Assembly: GCA_028713655.1 (NCBI GenBank)
Contig: JAQTNW010000029.1
Span: 1 to 43,181, forward strand
DNA: 43,181 nucleotides
Origin: Candidatus Methylacidiphilales bacterium
GTDB lineage: Bacteria; Verrucomicrobiota; Verrucomicrobiia; Methylacidiphilales; JAAUTS01
Direction of reading: 5' to 3'
Position numbers and translations under genes: made by a program. A model generated the notes under the pieces. The model was not told the DNA's origin. It searched no databases and worked only from the letters and a program-made list of their open reading frames with translations. This document shows positions 1 through 10,773 of this stretch, piece after piece. Numbering within the stretch: the stretch's first letter is position 1; each line of letters starts with the position of its first letter.

Positions 1-140
1 AGACAAATAGCCTTCGAAAATGGGGAGCAAACTCATTGCGTAACCACTTTACAATCAAACAATTAACGCCTGTTTTCGGTTAATTTCGCATCTGGCCCGT
101 TTGAGACAATTAGGACGCGAAGATTCACTCGCCGCAAAAG

Positions 141-216
141 TGGCGACCCTAACGGGATTCGAACCCGTGTATCCACCGTGAGAGGGTGGTGTCCTGGGCC
201 ACTAGACGATAGGGTC
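141..216 (-). tRNA. tRNA-Glu (CTC)
   Basis: A full cloverleaf reads on the minus strand. The acceptor arm GACCCTA pairs with TAGGGTC, and the T-loop is TTCGAAT. The anticodon stem CCACC/GGTGG closes the loop CTCTCAC, giving anticodon CTC (Glu, codon GAG). The 3' CCA is encoded (141-143). No gene lies close enough to be obviously cotranscribed. Confidence 0.95.
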
Positions 217-359
217 GTGGCGACTCAGCATATTGCCGCTTCCCATTTGCCTGAAAAGCTCAATCTGAAAGAAACAGCGCTCAAAAACTTCAAATCCGGG
301 AACTGGTACGAGGTTGAAAAACTCTTACCTTTACTGAAAAACCGTGATAGATTGCCTGT

Positions 360-554
360 ATGAAAACGGAAATCGTGGGAATTCCCGCAACCGTCCTCTC
401 ATCCGTCGAGACGCTGGACGAACTACAGGACTGGCTCACCGCGCAGAATGCTGAAGTTATCGCGGAATTGCGGTCGGCACGACGGGAGGACTTGACTGGC
501 AAATTCAAACCTTGGAAACCCCGCCACCTGCCGTGTCCTACCAAGTCGAAATAG
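360..554 (+). CDS. putative antitoxin of a RelE/ParE-type pair
   Basis: This ORF encodes 64 residues. The middle stretch, around LDELQDWLTAQNAEVIAEL and then RREDLTGKFKPW, resembles the acidic helical C-terminal part of small Phd/RelB-like antitoxins that sit just upstream of RelE/ParE toxins. It overlaps the following toxin reading frame (start GTG at 533) by 22 bases, as expected of a toxin-antitoxin operon. The last 15 or so residues look unlike the family, so the 3' end may have shifted frame. The toxin is broken, so this may now be an orphan antitoxin. Identification rests on context plus a modest motif resemblance. Confidence 0.5.
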   Translation: MKTEIVGIPATVLSSVETLDELQDWLTAQNAEVIAELRSARREDLTGKFKPWKPRHLPCPTKSK

Positions 555-808
555 GCGACAAGGCCGACGCTCAACTCGCCAGGTTGGATGCCTCTATTGG
601 CGAAAGCGTGGAGAGCAAAATTTAATGGCTCTCTGAAAATGCCGCTGGAATGGTACATCGTCGGCTTGTCGGAATGCCGAAGGATTTGGCTGGACTCTGC
701 AAGCTCCGCGTTGGCGATTACCGTTTACTCTACTGGATTTATCCTGCAAAAAAGCTCGTCCGCATTTATCGCATCCAGCATCGTTCAGAAGTCTATCGTC
801 AACTCTGA
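533..808 (+). pseudogene. RelE/ParE-family toxin, interrupted by in-frame TAA
   Basis: The frame from GTG 533 to TGA 808 has 91 sense-codon positions with one in-frame TAA at 623-625 (codon 31). Both sides read as one RelE/ParE-fold toxin. Before the stop is a YQVEIGDKADAQLARLD-type N-terminus ending ESKI. After it comes WLSENAAG, then KLRVGDYRLLYWI, then KLVRIYRIQHRSEVY, which is the usual RelE core beta strands and C-terminal basic His-Arg segment. Length matches the family (about 90 residues). A single nonsense substitution, with no frameshift, explains the break. As written the toxin would be a 30-residue fragment. Readthrough or a sequencing error are the alternatives. Confidence 0.7.
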
Positions 809-871
809 AGCTCACTCGCGATGCATATCGGAGTTGTGGTTCTTGGCTTGGGCGAGAGGATGCTGGAACCC

Positions 872-2845
872 CTAAATCTCCGGAGCAAAGCGCCCCAGCG
901 GCGCCCCGTCCTTTTTCGAGGCATCCAGCACCAGTTGCAGAAGCTTTCCGACTGATTCCTCCTTCGTTTCCTCATCAGTCTTGAGCGTGAGATCCGGCTT
1001 TTCAGGCGCTTCATAGGGCGAATCGATCCCGGTAAAGCCCTTGATCTCGCCCGCTCTGGCCTTTTTATACAAATCTTTCGGGTCGCGCTGTTCGCAAACC
1101 TCCAGAGGCGCATTGACAAAGACCTCCACAAACGGAATCCCTGCGTTGTGGCAAATGTGGCGGACCATGTCGCGGTTTTCACGGAAGGGCGAAATCAGGG
1201 CGCTGATGACCACCAGCCCCGCCTCGGCCATCAAGCGGGCCACCTCGCCCGCCCGGCGGATGTTCTCAACACGGTCCTCACCGCTGAAACCCAGGTCGGA
1301 ACAAAGCCCGTGGCGCAGGTTGTCGCCATCCAGGATAAAACTGGAGACGCCGCGCTGCAGCAGGCTGGACTCCATGGCGACCGCCAGAGTCGATTTTCCT
1401 GAGCCTGACAATCCTGTAAGCCAAATAACCGCGCCGCGATGGCCAAAATGCTCGGCACGGATCTCACGGTTCACCTCACCTGTCGTCCATGAAATATTCG
1501 AACTCTTCACCGCCGTGGCACCGGGTTGTATGTAGTCGGCGCTGTGAATAATGCCGCCGCCGCCGATCCGGTCATCCTGCAGCAGGATAAAACGGCCCGT
1601 CGAGGTGATGCGGTCCGCGTTGTCGAAGGCCAGGGGCTTGCGCGTGCGGATGACAACTTCAGCAGCCTCGTTCTTTTCAATCCGGTCGCGGTTTTCTCCC
1701 GCCAGTTCCAGGGTGGAGGAATCAATCACCCGATGGATTTTGACAAGCCGGGCTTCGACGCTCTGCGTGCCCAGTTTTAGCGTGTAGGGCTGGTTGACGT
1801 AGAGCGGCACGTCGTTCAACCAGAAAAGATTGGCCTGAAATTCCCGGCTCTCAACCAATTCCTGGCCTGCGAGGCTGCCTATCTGGCCGCGCTCGACAAA
1901 AATCTGCTCCTCAAGCGTGACCGCCACGGATTCACCGGCGAGCGCTTCCGTCTTCGGCGTTTTTGATCCCCAGGCCTCAAAACTTTTGATCCGGCTGCGC
2001 TTGCGGTCGGGCCAAAAAACAAGCTCATCCCCCACCTTCATGGCCCCGGTTTCCAGGCGTCCGGCCAGGATGCGCCGTTCATCAAAGCGGTAAATGTCCT
2101 GCAGAATAAAACGCGCCGGCAATCCGGTATCGGTCGAGGTGGCCTGGAACGAGTCCAGCGCCTGGAGGATGGATCGGCCCTTGAACCACGCCAGCTCCTC
2201 ACACCCACCGATGATATTTTTTCCCAGCTTCGCCGAAATCGGGATGAAAAACAGAGGCTCCACATGGACTTTCCTGAGAAATTCACGGTATTCGGCCTCG
2301 ATCCGCTCAAACACCCGCGGGCTGTAATCCACCAGGTCCATTTTGTTGACGATAACGGCGACCTGTTTGATTCCTAACAATGAAAGGAGATAGCCATGCC
2401 GCTTGGACTGTTCCTGCACCCCTTCGTTCGCGTCGATCAACAGCAGCGCCGCATCGGCATGGGCCGCCCCGGTGATCATGTTTTTCAGGAATTCCTTGTG
2501 CCCCGGGGCGTCAATGATGATGTAGCCGCGGCGGTCCGACCGGAACTGGATCTGTGTCGTGTCAATGGTGATGTTTTGCTCCTGCTCCTCCAGCAGCGCG
2601 TCGAGCAGAAACGCATATTCAAATTCCATCCCCTCGGCCTCGCACGCCTTGCGGATGCTCTCCACCTTGCCGTCAGGCAGCGAATGCGTGTCGTAAAACA
2701 AGCGCCCGATAAGCGTCGATTTGCCGTGGTCCACGTGGCCGACAATCACGATTTTGAGGCGTTCCTGCTCGGGCAGATCGGCAGGCGCGGCAGCGGGCTG
2801 TATGGTCGTGTGCATGGATGAGGTGCGGGTTGATAAACTGTTCAC
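872..2845 (-). CDS. cysNC: bifunctional sulfate adenylyltransferase large subunit / APS kinase (CysN-CysC fusion)
   Basis: This 657-residue protein makes APS with CysD (GTP-driven ATP sulfurylase) and then phosphorylates APS to PAPS. An EF-Tu-like GTPase module comes first: P-loop GHVDHGKS at residues 36-43, DAPGH near 112 and NKMDL near 167. Beta-barrel domains follow. The APS kinase domain begins near residue 470, with P-loop GLSGSGKS at 478-485 and DGDN near 506. The fused form is known from NodQ and many CysNC proteins. The start is a GTG overlapping the cysD stop as GTGA, which implies translational coupling; an ATG at 2815 is an alternative. cysH is divergent upstream of cysD, so the three genes cover sulfate to sulfite. 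No sulfite reductase gene is in the window. Confidence 0.95.
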   Translation of the reverse strand: MNSLSTRTSSMHTTIQPAAAPADLPEQERLKIVIVGHVDHGKSTLIGRLFYDTHSLPDGKVESIRKACEAEGMEFEYAFLLDALLEEQEQNITIDTTQIQFRSDRRGYIIIDAPGHKEFLKNMITGAAHADAALLLIDANEGVQEQSKRHGYLLSLLGIKQVAVIVNKMDLVDYSPRVFERIEAEYREFLRKVHVEPLFFIPISAKLGKNIIGGCEELAWFKGRSILQALDSFQATSTDTGLPARFILQDIYRFDERRILAGRLETGAMKVGDELVFWPDRKRSRIKSFEAWGSKTPKTEALAGESVAVTLEEQIFVERGQIGSLAGQELVESREFQANLFWLNDVPLYVNQPYTLKLGTQSVEARLVKIHRVIDSSTLELAGENRDRIEKNEAAEVVIRTRKPLAFDNADRITSTGRFILLQDDRIGGGGIIHSADYIQPGATAVKSSNISWTTGEVNREIRAEHFGHRGAVIWLTGLSGSGKSTLAVAMESSLLQRGVSSFILDGDNLRHGLCSDLGFSGEDRVENIRRAGEVARLMAEAGLVVISALISPFRENRDMVRHICHNAGIPFVEVFVNAPLEVCEQRDPKDLYKKARAGEIKGFTGIDSPYEAPEKPDLTLKTDEETKEESVGKLLQLVLDASKKDGAPLGRFAPEI

Positions 2846-3675
2846 ATGAATCCCTTCGCCCGGAGCTTTTGCATCGCGTTTCTCTCGTAGTGGTCCTGGG
2901 CGCGGCCGGCCCGTTCCGAGGTCTTGGTGTGTTTCAATTCCTCGATGATTTCATCAATGTTGGCGGCAGCGCTGGCGATGGGTTTTGTGATGGGCCAGCA
3001 GCCCAACGAACGGTACCGCTGCATTTTCCCATCCGCCTTGCGGGCAAAATACATCTGGGGTATCGGAATTTCCTCCCTTTTGATGTATTGCCAGATATCA
3101 ACCTCGGTCCAATCGAGCAACGGCTGCACCCGGATATGTTCGCCGGGCTTGATTTGCGTCGTGAATTGGTTCCAGAATTCCGGAGGCTGGTCGCGGTAAT
3201 CCCATTCAAACTCCACGTTGCGCGGTGAAAAATACCGTTCCTTGGCCCGGGTCGAATCCTCATCGCGCCGGATGCCTGTTATCAGGGCGTCCCATTTGTA
3301 TTCGGCCATGGCCTGTTGCAAGGCCACGGTTTTCAACTCATGCGTCACCGTGACCGGGTCATGCGTTTCGTAACCAATGGATTCCTTATAGGGAGCCTTG
3401 CCCTGGCGGGCGTTTTCGTTGATCTTGACGATCAACTTGAGATCATACTCCTTTACGGCCCACTCCCGGAATTCCAGCATTTCCTGGAATTCATAGGTGG
3501 TATCGATGTGCAGCACAGGAAAGGGCACCTTGCCGCAGAAGGCCTTCTTGGCCAGCCAGATCAGGACGTTGGAGTCCTTGCCCATCGACCACGGCATGGC
3601 GGGACTCTTAAAAGCATGGTATGCTTCCCTGAAGATAAAAATACTTTGCGCTTCGAGCTTGTCTAAATGTGTCAT
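2842..3675 (-). CDS. cysD: sulfate adenylyltransferase small subunit
   Basis: This 277-residue protein is the catalytic subunit of ATP sulfurylase and forms the adenylyl-sulfate bond in partnership with CysN. The N-type ATP pyrophosphatase loop appears as [18 protein letters not shown] near residues 29-46, where most CysD proteins have a YSxGKDSxVxLHL version. The later sequence ([40 protein letters not shown]) is the CysD signature. It ends in a GTGA overlap with cysNC. The start ATG at 3675 faces cysH, with 63 bases to the preferred cysH start, so promoters for both genes must lie in or near that gap. Confidence 0.95.
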   Translation of the reverse strand: MTHLDKLEAQSIFIFREAYHAFKSPAMPWSMGKDSNVLIWLAKKAFCGKVPFPVLHIDTTYEFQEMLEFREWAVKEYDLKLIVKINENARQGKAPYKESIGYETHDPVTVTHELKTVALQQAMAEYKWDALITGIRRDEDSTRAKERYFSPRNVEFEWDYRDQPPEFWNQFTTQIKPGEHIRVQPLLDWTEVDIWQYIKREEIPIPQMYFARKADGKMQRYRSLGCWPITKPIASAAANIDEIIEELKHTKTSERAGRAQDHYERNAMQKLRAKGFM

Positions 3676-3738
3676 AAGTTGATAGACTTAATGGGAATAG
3701 AAAAGAAAGCAGCTTGTTTTCAGTTTAGCAATAGAAAA

Positions 3739-4506
3739 ATGAAGGCTACCCACACCTCAGAACCACCGAAGCAGGATCAATCCCCTCCTTCGGCCCAGAA
3801 CATCGAAATCCTCAAGTCTGCCAATCTGGATCTCGCGCCCCTGACCGCGGAAGACCGGGTGGCTTGGGCTCTGGAAAAGTTCGGTGATCGCCTGGTGCTC
3901 AGTTCCAGCTTTGGCATCCAATCCGCCGTGATGCTGCATTTAACCACAAGGCTGGCCCCCGGGATCCCGGTCATCCTGATCGATACCGGCCATCTTTTCC
4001 CCGAAACCTACCGGTTTATTGATGAGCTAACGAATCGCTTGAACCTTAATTTGAAGGTGTATCGTCCTCTCCATTCCCCCGCATGGCAGGAAGCCCGGCA
4101 TGGAAAACTTTGGGAACAAGGGATCGAGGGCATCGAACGTTACAACCAAATCAACAAGGTCGAACCCATGCAGCGCGCGCTGAATGAACTCAGCGCGGCG
4201 GCCTGGCTGGCTGGATTGCGACGGGAACAATCCACCAGCCGGCAAAAGCTCAATGCCGCCAATTTACAAAATGGCAGGCTCAAAATCCATCCGATCATCG
4301 ACTGGAACAACAAGCGGGTGCATGAATATCTCAAAATACATGACCTGCCCTATCATCCTCTTTGGGAACAAGGTTATGTTTCGGTCGGTGATGTTCAGAC
4401 CACGCGGAAATGGTCGGAAGGCATGAGCGAGGAGGAAACGCGGTTTTTCGGCCTCAAACGGGAATGCGGGCTGCATGAAGGCGTCACGGGCGACTTTTCA
4501 ATCTAA
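3739..4506 (+). CDS. cysH: phosphoadenylyl-sulfate (PAPS) reductase
   Basis: This 255-residue enzyme reduces PAPS to sulfite with thioredoxin or glutaredoxin. It tracks the enterobacterial CysH closely: [14 protein letters not shown] nucleotide-binding loop, [35 protein letters not shown], then TTRKW, and a catalytic ECGLH near residues 242-246. The CC and CxxC iron-sulfur cysteines of APS reductases are absent, so PAPS is the expected substrate, in keeping with the APS kinase next door. The frame stays open upstream to ATG 3667, but that start would overlap cysD; ATG 3739 begins where the family begins. No strong ribosome-binding site is seen. Confidence 0.93.
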   Translation: MKATHTSEPPKQDQSPPSAQNIEILKSANLDLAPLTAEDRVAWALEKFGDRLVLSSSFGIQSAVMLHLTTRLAPGIPVILIDTGHLFPETYRFIDELTNRLNLNLKVYRPLHSPAWQEARHGKLWEQGIEGIERYNQINKVEPMQRALNELSAAAWLAGLRREQSTSRQKLNAANLQNGRLKIHPIIDWNNKRVHEYLKIHDLPYHPLWEQGYVSVGDVQTTRKWSEGMSEEETRFFGLKRECGLHEGVTGDFSI

Positions 4507-4715
4507 AGGTCTATGCCGTTCACCTTAATATCATTTGCATCCGCCTACCCTTCGTGTGTAGAATCACCCCTTTGGCAAGGTCCCTTCGGACCCGCTAGAG
4601 GAAGCAAAAACGAACAGTTACAGGTATAAGTTATCCATGACCCCCTCTCTAGCCAGCTTCTATCCATGTCCTACCCCGGCTATTCGGTTGTGCCTGGGTT
4701 AATATCCGCTGGAAT

Positions 4716-6215
4716 ATGAACTTGAAAAATACGATCTTCCCCCAAGTGATTCAAGGGGGCATGGGTGTGGGCGTTTCAGGATGGCGCCTGGCTCGCGCAG
4801 TTTCCATGACCGGGCAATTGGGCGTTGTTTCCGGGACCGCCTTGGATGTCGTGTTGGCGCGCGAACTGCAGTTGGGAGACCCGGACGGCAATTTACGCCA
4901 TGCCCTTGATGCCTTCCCCTTCCCTGAAATCGCGGAACGCGTGCTCAAGCGGTTCTACATTCCCGAAGGCAAGGATGCAGTCGCCGCCTTTCGCAACACT
5001 CCGGTTCACAACGCTGAATCTCCTCACTCCCTCCTGGAACTCACCATTGTCGCCGCTTTCGCCCAGATTTTTCTCGCCAAGGAAGGGCATGAAAATCCCG
5101 TGGGATTGAATCTCCTGGAAAAAATCCAGATCCCGACCCTGCCCTCCTTGTTCGGCGCGATGCTGGCAGGAGTCGATTACGTGCTGATGGGCGCCGGCAT
5201 CCCCCGCCAGATCCCGGGCATTCTGGACAAATTTTCCGAAGGGCAGGCCGCCGAGCTCAAATTGGATGTGGCCGGGGCGGCACCTGACGATCCTGTAGTA
5301 ACTAAATTGAACCCTGCCGATTTTTGCGGCAATCCGCCCCCGGTTTTGAAGCGTCCCAGGTTCCTGGCCATAGTCTCCTCTGCGGTCCTGGCCCTCAACC
5401 TGAAGCGCAAGGCAAGCGGGAACATCGACGGTTTTGTCGTCGAAGGCGCCACTGCGGGAGGCCACAACGCTCCGCCTCGGGGCCCGATGCAACTCACCGA
5501 CGCCGGTGAACCGGTCTATGGCCCCAAGGACCTTCCTGACTTGGAAAAATTCAGGGAGCTGGGCCTTCCCTTCTGGCTGGCGGGCGGCTACGGACGCCCA
5601 GGCAAGCTGCAGGAGGCGCTCAAACAAGGCGCCGCAGGCATCCAGGTGGGTACCGCCTTCGCATTTTGCCGGGAATCCGGTTTGACGCCCGAACTGAAAA
5701 CCTCGGTGCTCCGCCAGGTCAGGGAGGGCAAACTCAGAGTATTTACGGACCCTTGCGCGTCCCCCACGGGCTTCCCCTTCAAGCTTGTGCAATTGTCAGG
5801 CACGCTATCGGATGAAAAACTTTCCCAGGAACGCCCCCGCCTTTGCGACCTCGGCTTCCTCCGCCATCTCTACCGCCGCGAAAACGGGAGCATTGGCTAC
5901 CGTTGCCCGAGCGAACCCATCCATGACTACATCAGGAAAGGCGGCGTTGCGGATGAAACGCGCAACCGGAAATGCATCTGCAACGGGCTGCTGGCATCCA
6001 TCGGACTCGGCCAGGCCCGGGGGCCCGGCAATGTCGAACTCCCTGTCGTGACCGCCGGGGATGACGCCGCCCTTCTCTCACAATTTTTGCCTGACGGGCA
6101 GGAAAGCTACTCCGCCGCTGAAGTTGTCAACCGACTGTTAGCAGACAGTGCGCAGGCGGATCCCCGGAAAACCGAGCCCTATATTATTCATACCGCAGCG
6201 CCTCAATCGGCTTGA
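4716..6215 (+). CDS. nitronate monooxygenase-like FMN enzyme (2-nitropropane dioxygenase family)
   Basis: This 499-residue protein has a TIM-barrel FMN oxidoreductase layout. The N-terminus carries VIQGGMGVGVSGWRLARAV, the usual start of 2-nitropropane dioxygenase/enoyl-reductase-like proteins. In the middle are VEGATAGGHNAPPRG (the conserved Gly-Gly-His phosphate-binding region) and LAGGYGRPGKLQEAL...GIQVGTAFAFC. The C-terminal 110 residues, with RCPSEP and RKCICNGLL, are an extension typical of the longer (about 460-500 residue) members, whose substrate is unknown. The 3' end overlaps the convergent macB-like gene by 32 bases. The substrate could be a nitronate or an unrelated electron-poor compound. 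Confidence 0.8.
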   Translation: MNLKNTIFPQVIQGGMGVGVSGWRLARAVSMTGQLGVVSGTALDVVLARELQLGDPDGNLRHALDAFPFPEIAERVLKRFYIPEGKDAVAAFRNTPVHNAESPHSLLELTIVAAFAQIFLAKEGHENPVGLNLLEKIQIPTLPSLFGAMLAGVDYVLMGAGIPRQIPGILDKFSEGQAAELKLDVAGAAPDDPVVTKLNPADFCGNPPPVLKRPRFLAIVSSAVLALNLKRKASGNIDGFVVEGATAGGHNAPPRGPMQLTDAGEPVYGPKDLPDLEKFRELGLPFWLAGGYGRPGKLQEALKQGAAGIQVGTAFAFCRESGLTPELKTSVLRQVREGKLRVFTDPCASPTGFPFKLVQLSGTLSDEKLSQERPRLCDLGFLRHLYRRENGSIGYRCPSEPIHDYIRKGGVADETRNRKCICNGLLASIGLGQARGPGNVELPVVTAGDDAALLSQFLPDGQESYSAAEVVNRLLADSAQADPRKTEPYIIHTAAPQSA

Positions 6216-8178
6216 GCGCGGCCGCCTTCTGCGCCGGCCACAAGCCGAAAATCACCCCAATGCTGGCGGATGAAAAAGTCGCCAGCAGCACCGCCCACCA
6301 CGTCACCGGCATGGCAAAGCCAAAGAACTCCGAACAAATCACTGACGCCAAGGATCCCAGAATGACTCCGATCACACCGCCGCCCAGGCTGACAATCAGG
6401 GCTTCAATCAGGAACTGGCCGAGAATGTCGCTGCGCTTGGCGCCAACCGCCTTGCGCAGGCCGATCTCCCGCGTCCGTTCCGTCACCGAAACCAGCATGA
6501 TATTCATGATGCCGATGCCGCCAACGATCAATGAAATGGCCGCAATGGCCCCCAGCAGATAGGAAAGGACATCGGCGACCTGCGCAAAGGCCTGCTGGAT
6601 CATGGCATAATTATCGACGCGGAACAGCCCGAGGGTGTGCTGCGAGAGCGGCGGCGAATGCAGCCGGTTGATCAAATTCTGCACGTCATCCTGCGCGGCA
6701 AGGATCTGGTTGGCGTCGGTGATATGCATATCAATCTGATCCACGTATGTTTTTCCCATGACCCGGTGCATGGCCGTGGACAGGGGAATCAGGATGACAT
6801 CGTCCTCGTCCCGGGGGCCGTTCGCGCCCTTAGCCGGCAAAATGCCGATGACCTGGAAAATCACCTTGTTGATTTTGATATACTCGCCGATTGGATTTTG
6901 ATCGGCAAAAAGCCCGCGCACGACCGTCGGCCCCAGCACGGCCACACGGGCCCGCTCGCGCTCCTCACGGTCGCTGAAGAAGCGCCCCGCCACCGGCGTA
7001 TCGGCATGAATCGTCATGAAATCAGCAGTGGAACCGTCCACCTCGGTATTGACATTCTGGTCCTCGAACGTGACCTGGACGCGGGATCGAACAACAGGCG
7101 CCACGGTGTCCACCGCCGGAATGTTGTCCTTGATGATCTGGGCATCCTCAATCGACAGGCGGGTGACAGCGCCGGCCTGCAAGGCCACGCCCGCTGCAAG
7201 ACGAGGCGCGGGCCGGAGCACCAAAAGATTGGAGCCCAGCGATGCAATGGTGGATTGAATGGACTGCTGTGCGCCCACCCCCAGTGCCAGCGCGCCGATG
7301 ACCGCCGCAACTCCAATAATGATGCCCAGAGTGGACAAAACAGTACGCATCTTGCTGGCCTGAAGGGCGCGCAAGGCCTGATGGACATGAGATAAAAATT
7401 CCAGGAAAATAAAGTGCCGGTTCGAAAACCATCGGTTGATGGCGGACGCTTGAACTTCGGTCTTTGCGGCCGGGGGCGTTTTTTTTGAAACCCGGAGCGG
7501 GCTGGAATCCTTTGTTTCATCGCTCTGCACGACGCCGTCCCTCATGCGGATGATCCGGCGCGCATGTTCCGCAATATCGGGTTCGTGAGTCACCAGAACA
7601 ATCGTGATGCCCTGCTCGTTCAAAGCGCCGAGGATGCCCATGATCTCGTCGCCGCTGGCCGAATCCAGATTTCCAGTGGGCTCATCTGCGAATAAAATGT
7701 TAGGCCTGTTGACCAGCGCCCGGGCGATGGCCACGCGCTGTTGCTGGCCGCCCGAAAGTTCATTCGGCTTGTGGTCGAGCCGGGTTCCGAGCCCCACGTT
7801 CTTCAGCAACGCCTCGGGATCATCCCCGGCGGCCCCTCCGTTCTTCCGGTAAATCAGCGGCAGCGCCACATTGTCGTACGCGGACGTGCGCGCCAGAAGG
7901 TTGAATTGCTGGAAAACAAACCCGATTTGATCGGAACGTTGCCGGGATAATTCATCCTCGCTGAGCCCGGCCACCTCATTCCCAAGCAGCTTGTAGGAAC
8001 CCGAGTCGGGAGTATCGAGCAGGCCCAGGATGTGCATCATCGTGGATTTCCCGGACCCGGAAGGCCCCATGATCGCCACAAACTCGCCCTGCTTGATCTT
8101 GAGGGAAACGTCCCGCAACGCATGGATCAGCGTGTCCCCCATGCGGTACGTTTTTGTAATGTGGGACAACTCAATCAT
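6184..8178 (-). CDS. macB: MacB-like ABC exporter, fused ATPase and permease
   Basis: This 664-residue inner-membrane protein exports a substrate through a MacA/TolC-type channel. The ATPase comes first (1 to about 225), with Walker A GPSGSGKS at 38-45, Q-loop FVFQQFNLL, signature LSGGQQQR and Walker B ILFADEP. A linker of about 40 residues leads to a first membrane segment around 290, then the periplasmic MacB core domain and the C-terminal FtsX block with three membrane segments, ending [16 protein letters not shown]. Family length is about 650. The start ATG shares one base with the stop of the adaptor gene. The substrate (antibiotic, lipopeptide or lipoprotein) cannot be told from sequence. 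Confidence 0.9.
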   Translation of the reverse strand: MIELSHITKTYRMGDTLIHALRDVSLKIKQGEFVAIMGPSGSGKSTMMHILGLLDTPDSGSYKLLGNEVAGLSEDELSRQRSDQIGFVFQQFNLLARTSAYDNVALPLIYRKNGGAAGDDPEALLKNVGLGTRLDHKPNELSGGQQQRVAIARALVNRPNILFADEPTGNLDSASGDEIMGILGALNEQGITIVLVTHEPDIAEHARRIIRMRDGVVQSDETKDSSPLRVSKKTPPAAKTEVQASAINRWFSNRHFIFLEFLSHVHQALRALQASKMRTVLSTLGIIIGVAAVIGALALGVGAQQSIQSTIASLGSNLLVLRPAPRLAAGVALQAGAVTRLSIEDAQIIKDNIPAVDTVAPVVRSRVQVTFEDQNVNTEVDGSTADFMTIHADTPVAGRFFSDREERERARVAVLGPTVVRGLFADQNPIGEYIKINKVIFQVIGILPAKGANGPRDEDDVILIPLSTAMHRVMGKTYVDQIDMHITDANQILAAQDDVQNLINRLHSPPLSQHTLGLFRVDNYAMIQQAFAQVADVLSYLLGAIAAISLIVGGIGIMNIMLVSVTERTREIGLRKAVGAKRSDILGQFLIEALIVSLGGGVIGVILGSLASVICSEFFGFAMPVTWWAVLLATFSSASIGVIFGLWPAQKAAALKPIEALRYE

Positions 8179-9158
8179 CAGCGCGGCGTGGTGGAGGGCG
8201 GGTTCGGATTGCGCTTCACTGTCGGCACCAACGGGTTTCCTTTCGAGGCGGACCCAGCCCCGGATAATTGGAATTTGGGCATCAACACCGTGTCGCCTTC
8301 CTTCAATCCCGATAGGATCTCGGTTTTTTTGCCGTCGCTGATCCCGACTTCAATCTGCCTGGACACTGCCTGGCCGTCATGGTCCGGGTCCTGGACAAGG
8401 ACAAAGCTTTTGCTTTTGTACTGCCGGATCGTCGCTGCGGGTACAAACAAGGCGTCTTTCTTTTCCGCCACAAGAAACTTGGCAACAGCCGTCATGCCGC
8501 TGCGGATGAAATCAGGCACTTTATCCGGAAGCACATCCACTTCATAGGTCGTGACACTGTTCACGATGGCGGCATTGAAGGCAATCCGTTCCACAGCGCC
8601 TGTAAACTGCACATCCGGATATGCGTCCACGGCCAATTCAACGCGTTGTAGAAGTTTTATTTTGGCCAGATCCGTCTCATCAACGATGGCGGCCACAATC
8701 AAATGGTCCGACATGCTGAAAACCACATCGGAGGAAGTCACCACCTGGCCCGGATTCAAATTTTTTGAAATGATGGTCCCGTCCAGTGGAGCAATCAGGG
8801 CGGCTGGCTTGTAATAGTCCTCCCAGTGCGCGAGTTCGTCCGCGCCCTTGGTTCGCGCGGCGTCCAGCAACACCGCGCGGTCCGTCGAACTCATCCAGGC
8901 CAGAACCTGCCCTTTTTTGACTGCGTCGCCAATTTGCACCAGCACACTGTCAGCCCTGCCGTTGATGGGCGGCTTGATATCGAGCTTGTTCTCAGGTTGC
9001 ACGGTGCCGTTTGACAAAACCTGGCTCCGGATCTCACCCCGCTGCACGGGATATGAGTCGTAAGACGAATTCTTAGGCTTGCACCCGTGGCAAAGCAACG
9101 CGAGTAGAACAAGAGGCAAAGGGCCGGTCAGCGGCCGTATCAGAATTTTTATTTTCAT
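8178..9158 (-). CDS. MacA/HlyD-family periplasmic adaptor
   Basis: This 326-residue adaptor couples the MacB-like pump to the outer-membrane channel. It has an N-terminal hydrophobic segment ending LLALLCHGC, which could be a non-canonical lipobox or a plain signal anchor. A short biotinyl-lipoyl hairpin region follows (PPINGRADSVLVQIGDAVKKGQVLAW, then LIAPLDGTIISKNLNPGQVV), then beta-barrel and membrane-proximal domains. The coiled-coil hairpin between the lipoyl halves is very short, suggesting a small or missing helical hairpin. It overlaps the TolC-like gene by 4 bases (ATGA), so all three are one operon. Some homologues are annotated as efflux RND adaptors; the adjacent MacB-like gene favours an ABC pump. 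Confidence 0.87.
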   Translation of the reverse strand: MKIKILIRPLTGPLPLVLLALLCHGCKPKNSSYDSYPVQRGEIRSQVLSNGTVQPENKLDIKPPINGRADSVLVQIGDAVKKGQVLAWMSSTDRAVLLDAARTKGADELAHWEDYYKPAALIAPLDGTIISKNLNPGQVVTSSDVVFSMSDHLIVAAIVDETDLAKIKLLQRVELAVDAYPDVQFTGAVERIAFNAAIVNSVTTYEVDVLPDKVPDFIRSGMTAVAKFLVAEKKDALFVPAATIRQYKSKSFVLVQDPDHDGQAVSRQIEVGISDGKKTEILSGLKEGDTVLMPKFQLSGAGSASKGNPLVPTVKRNPNPPSTTPR

Positions 9159-10468
9159 GGTATGTCTCCGGATCCTTGCGCCAGTTCCCAGTTGGCCTCG
9201 GCTATGACCGCATCCCGCCGGGTTTGCAACTCGGTTTTCTGTATGCTGATCAGGCTGTTTTGAATCTGGTCGTAATCCTGAAAGGAAGCCAGCCCGTTGG
9301 CGTACAATCCTTCCGCGATTTCCGCCCGCACCTGGTTTGCTTTCAACAGTTGCTGGTTGACCTCCACCACCTCAATGGAATTGAGCAGGGCGTTGTAGGT
9401 CTGCTCCAGCGTGAAAACAATCTGGTCGTCCGAACTCTGCCGATTCGCCAGCGATTGCCGGTATCGCGCCGACGCCGAGCGGACATCAAAATAGTTCAGC
9501 CCTCCATCGAAAATCGGCAAAGACACGTTAAGCCCCGCCTCCCAACCCTCACTTCTCGGCAGGACCGTATGCCCCTGCTTGAAGGCCGAGCCCGTAACGC
9601 TCACGGTAGGCATAAACTCGCTGCGCGCAATCGTGATCCCGGCCTTGGCGGCTGCGACATTCATATCGCTTTGAAGATGGATCGGCGTGCCGGCGGCCAT
9701 GTCAAGATAATCCGGTTCCTTCGCGGGCGGCTTTTTGGTTTTCAGTTCCCCGGTCACATGAATGTCGATTGCCGTGATTCGTCCCAGTACCTGGGCAAGC
9801 TGGCGTTGCGAAACCTTGATGTTGCGCCTGGCCTGTGATTCTTCATAAAGCGCCTGCCGGTAATTTGCCGCCGTCAGGAGATAGGATCCCTTGTCTTCCT
9901 GCCCACCCTCGTATTTTAGCTCCACCTGTTGGGCTTCCTGTTTTCGGGCGGCCGCAATATGCTCGGCCAGTTTCAACTGCTCCTGCGCATACAAAAGCTG
10001 CGCAAAAGCGGTTTTTAGCGAAAAATGGACCGTGGACTTTTCAATCGCCTCTCCCATCAACGATACCTGGTAGTTGGCCGAGGATTGGTCGATTTGGCCG
10101 TTGGTTTTAAAACCGTCGAAAATCATCTGATCGACGTTCAATTGCGCGGAGTATTGGTGGGTGGTGGTGGTGCTGGAAAATGAGCTCTCTCGGTTAATGG
10201 TGTGCGTGTCCGTACCGTTGGCGCTGGCCGAAATCTGTGGAAACAGGCTGCTGAAACTGCCCTTGAACTGGGCTTGGAAATTAATCACATTTTCACGCGC
10301 ACCCCTCAGATCGGGATTGTTTTCCGCAGCCTCTTTCACACACCGTTCCCAATCCAGTTCGCGCGGAAGATGCGACTCCTCGGCAGCCAACCCGGATATC
10401 AGGTACGGAGTCAGTGACAACAAAGCGAAACAAGCCGTGGTTGTGGCAATTCTTTGAGTAAAACCCAT
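9155..10468 (-). CDS. TolC-family outer membrane channel protein
   Basis: This is an outer-membrane efflux protein of about 437 residues. The ATG at 10468 begins a signal peptide (MGFTQRIATTTACFALLSL...GLAAEES); a longer frame reaches 10549 but adds no homologous sequence. The mature part has two outer-membrane-efflux repeats with long heptad-like helices (WERCVKEAAENNPDLRGARE at the start; LLKANQVRAEIAEGLYANGLASFQDYDQIQNSLI in the second repeat). It is first in the operon with the adaptor and ABC gene, so it likely provides the exit duct for that pump. Confidence 0.88.
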   Translation of the reverse strand: MGFTQRIATTTACFALLSLTPYLISGLAAEESHLPRELDWERCVKEAAENNPDLRGARENVINFQAQFKGSFSSLFPQISASANGTDTHTINRESSFSSTTTTHQYSAQLNVDQMIFDGFKTNGQIDQSSANYQVSLMGEAIEKSTVHFSLKTAFAQLLYAQEQLKLAEHIAAARKQEAQQVELKYEGGQEDKGSYLLTAANYRQALYEESQARRNIKVSQRQLAQVLGRITAIDIHVTGELKTKKPPAKEPDYLDMAAGTPIHLQSDMNVAAAKAGITIARSEFMPTVSVTGSAFKQGHTVLPRSEGWEAGLNVSLPIFDGGLNYFDVRSASARYRQSLANRQSSDDQIVFTLEQTYNALLNSIEVVEVNQQLLKANQVRAEIAEGLYANGLASFQDYDQIQNSLISIQKTELQTRRDAVIAEANWELAQGSGDIP

Positions 10469-10615
10469 AATCTTGCAGCAAAATGGCAACAGAAAAATCA
10501 GCTTCCCCTCCATGGGAAACCAAGGATTTGAGCATTCCTCCCCGCTCATGCCAACAATAAATAAAAGCAGCCTGTTACAGGGTAGATAACCCTGGCTGAG
10601 TCAAAAAGTTGCGGA

Positions 10616-10680
10616 TTTTCACAAAGAGACCGTGAAGAGCACAGGTTTACAGGAAGAACGCGAAGAAACGCAAAGAAAAG
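10616..10680. repeat. degenerate ~10-bp-period intergenic repeat
   Basis: This stretch between the TolC-like gene and the small secreted protein is built from degenerate units around AAGAACGCGAAGAAACGCAAAG. It belongs with the other roughly 10-bp-period arrays of this window but is the least regular of them. Confidence 0.4.
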
Positions 10681-10773
10681 ACAGTTTATCCGGAGATAAA
10701 GACAGATTCACATTTGGCTCGCTGCTTTCCCCCGCATCGCCATCATGAATCGAACCCGGAAAGAACCCCCCAC

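Noticed and set aside
4893-5792. 299-codon minus-strand frame inside the nitronate monooxygenase-like gene
   Set aside because: It is a GC-driven antisense frame with no domain or signal, and the plus-strand product is clear.
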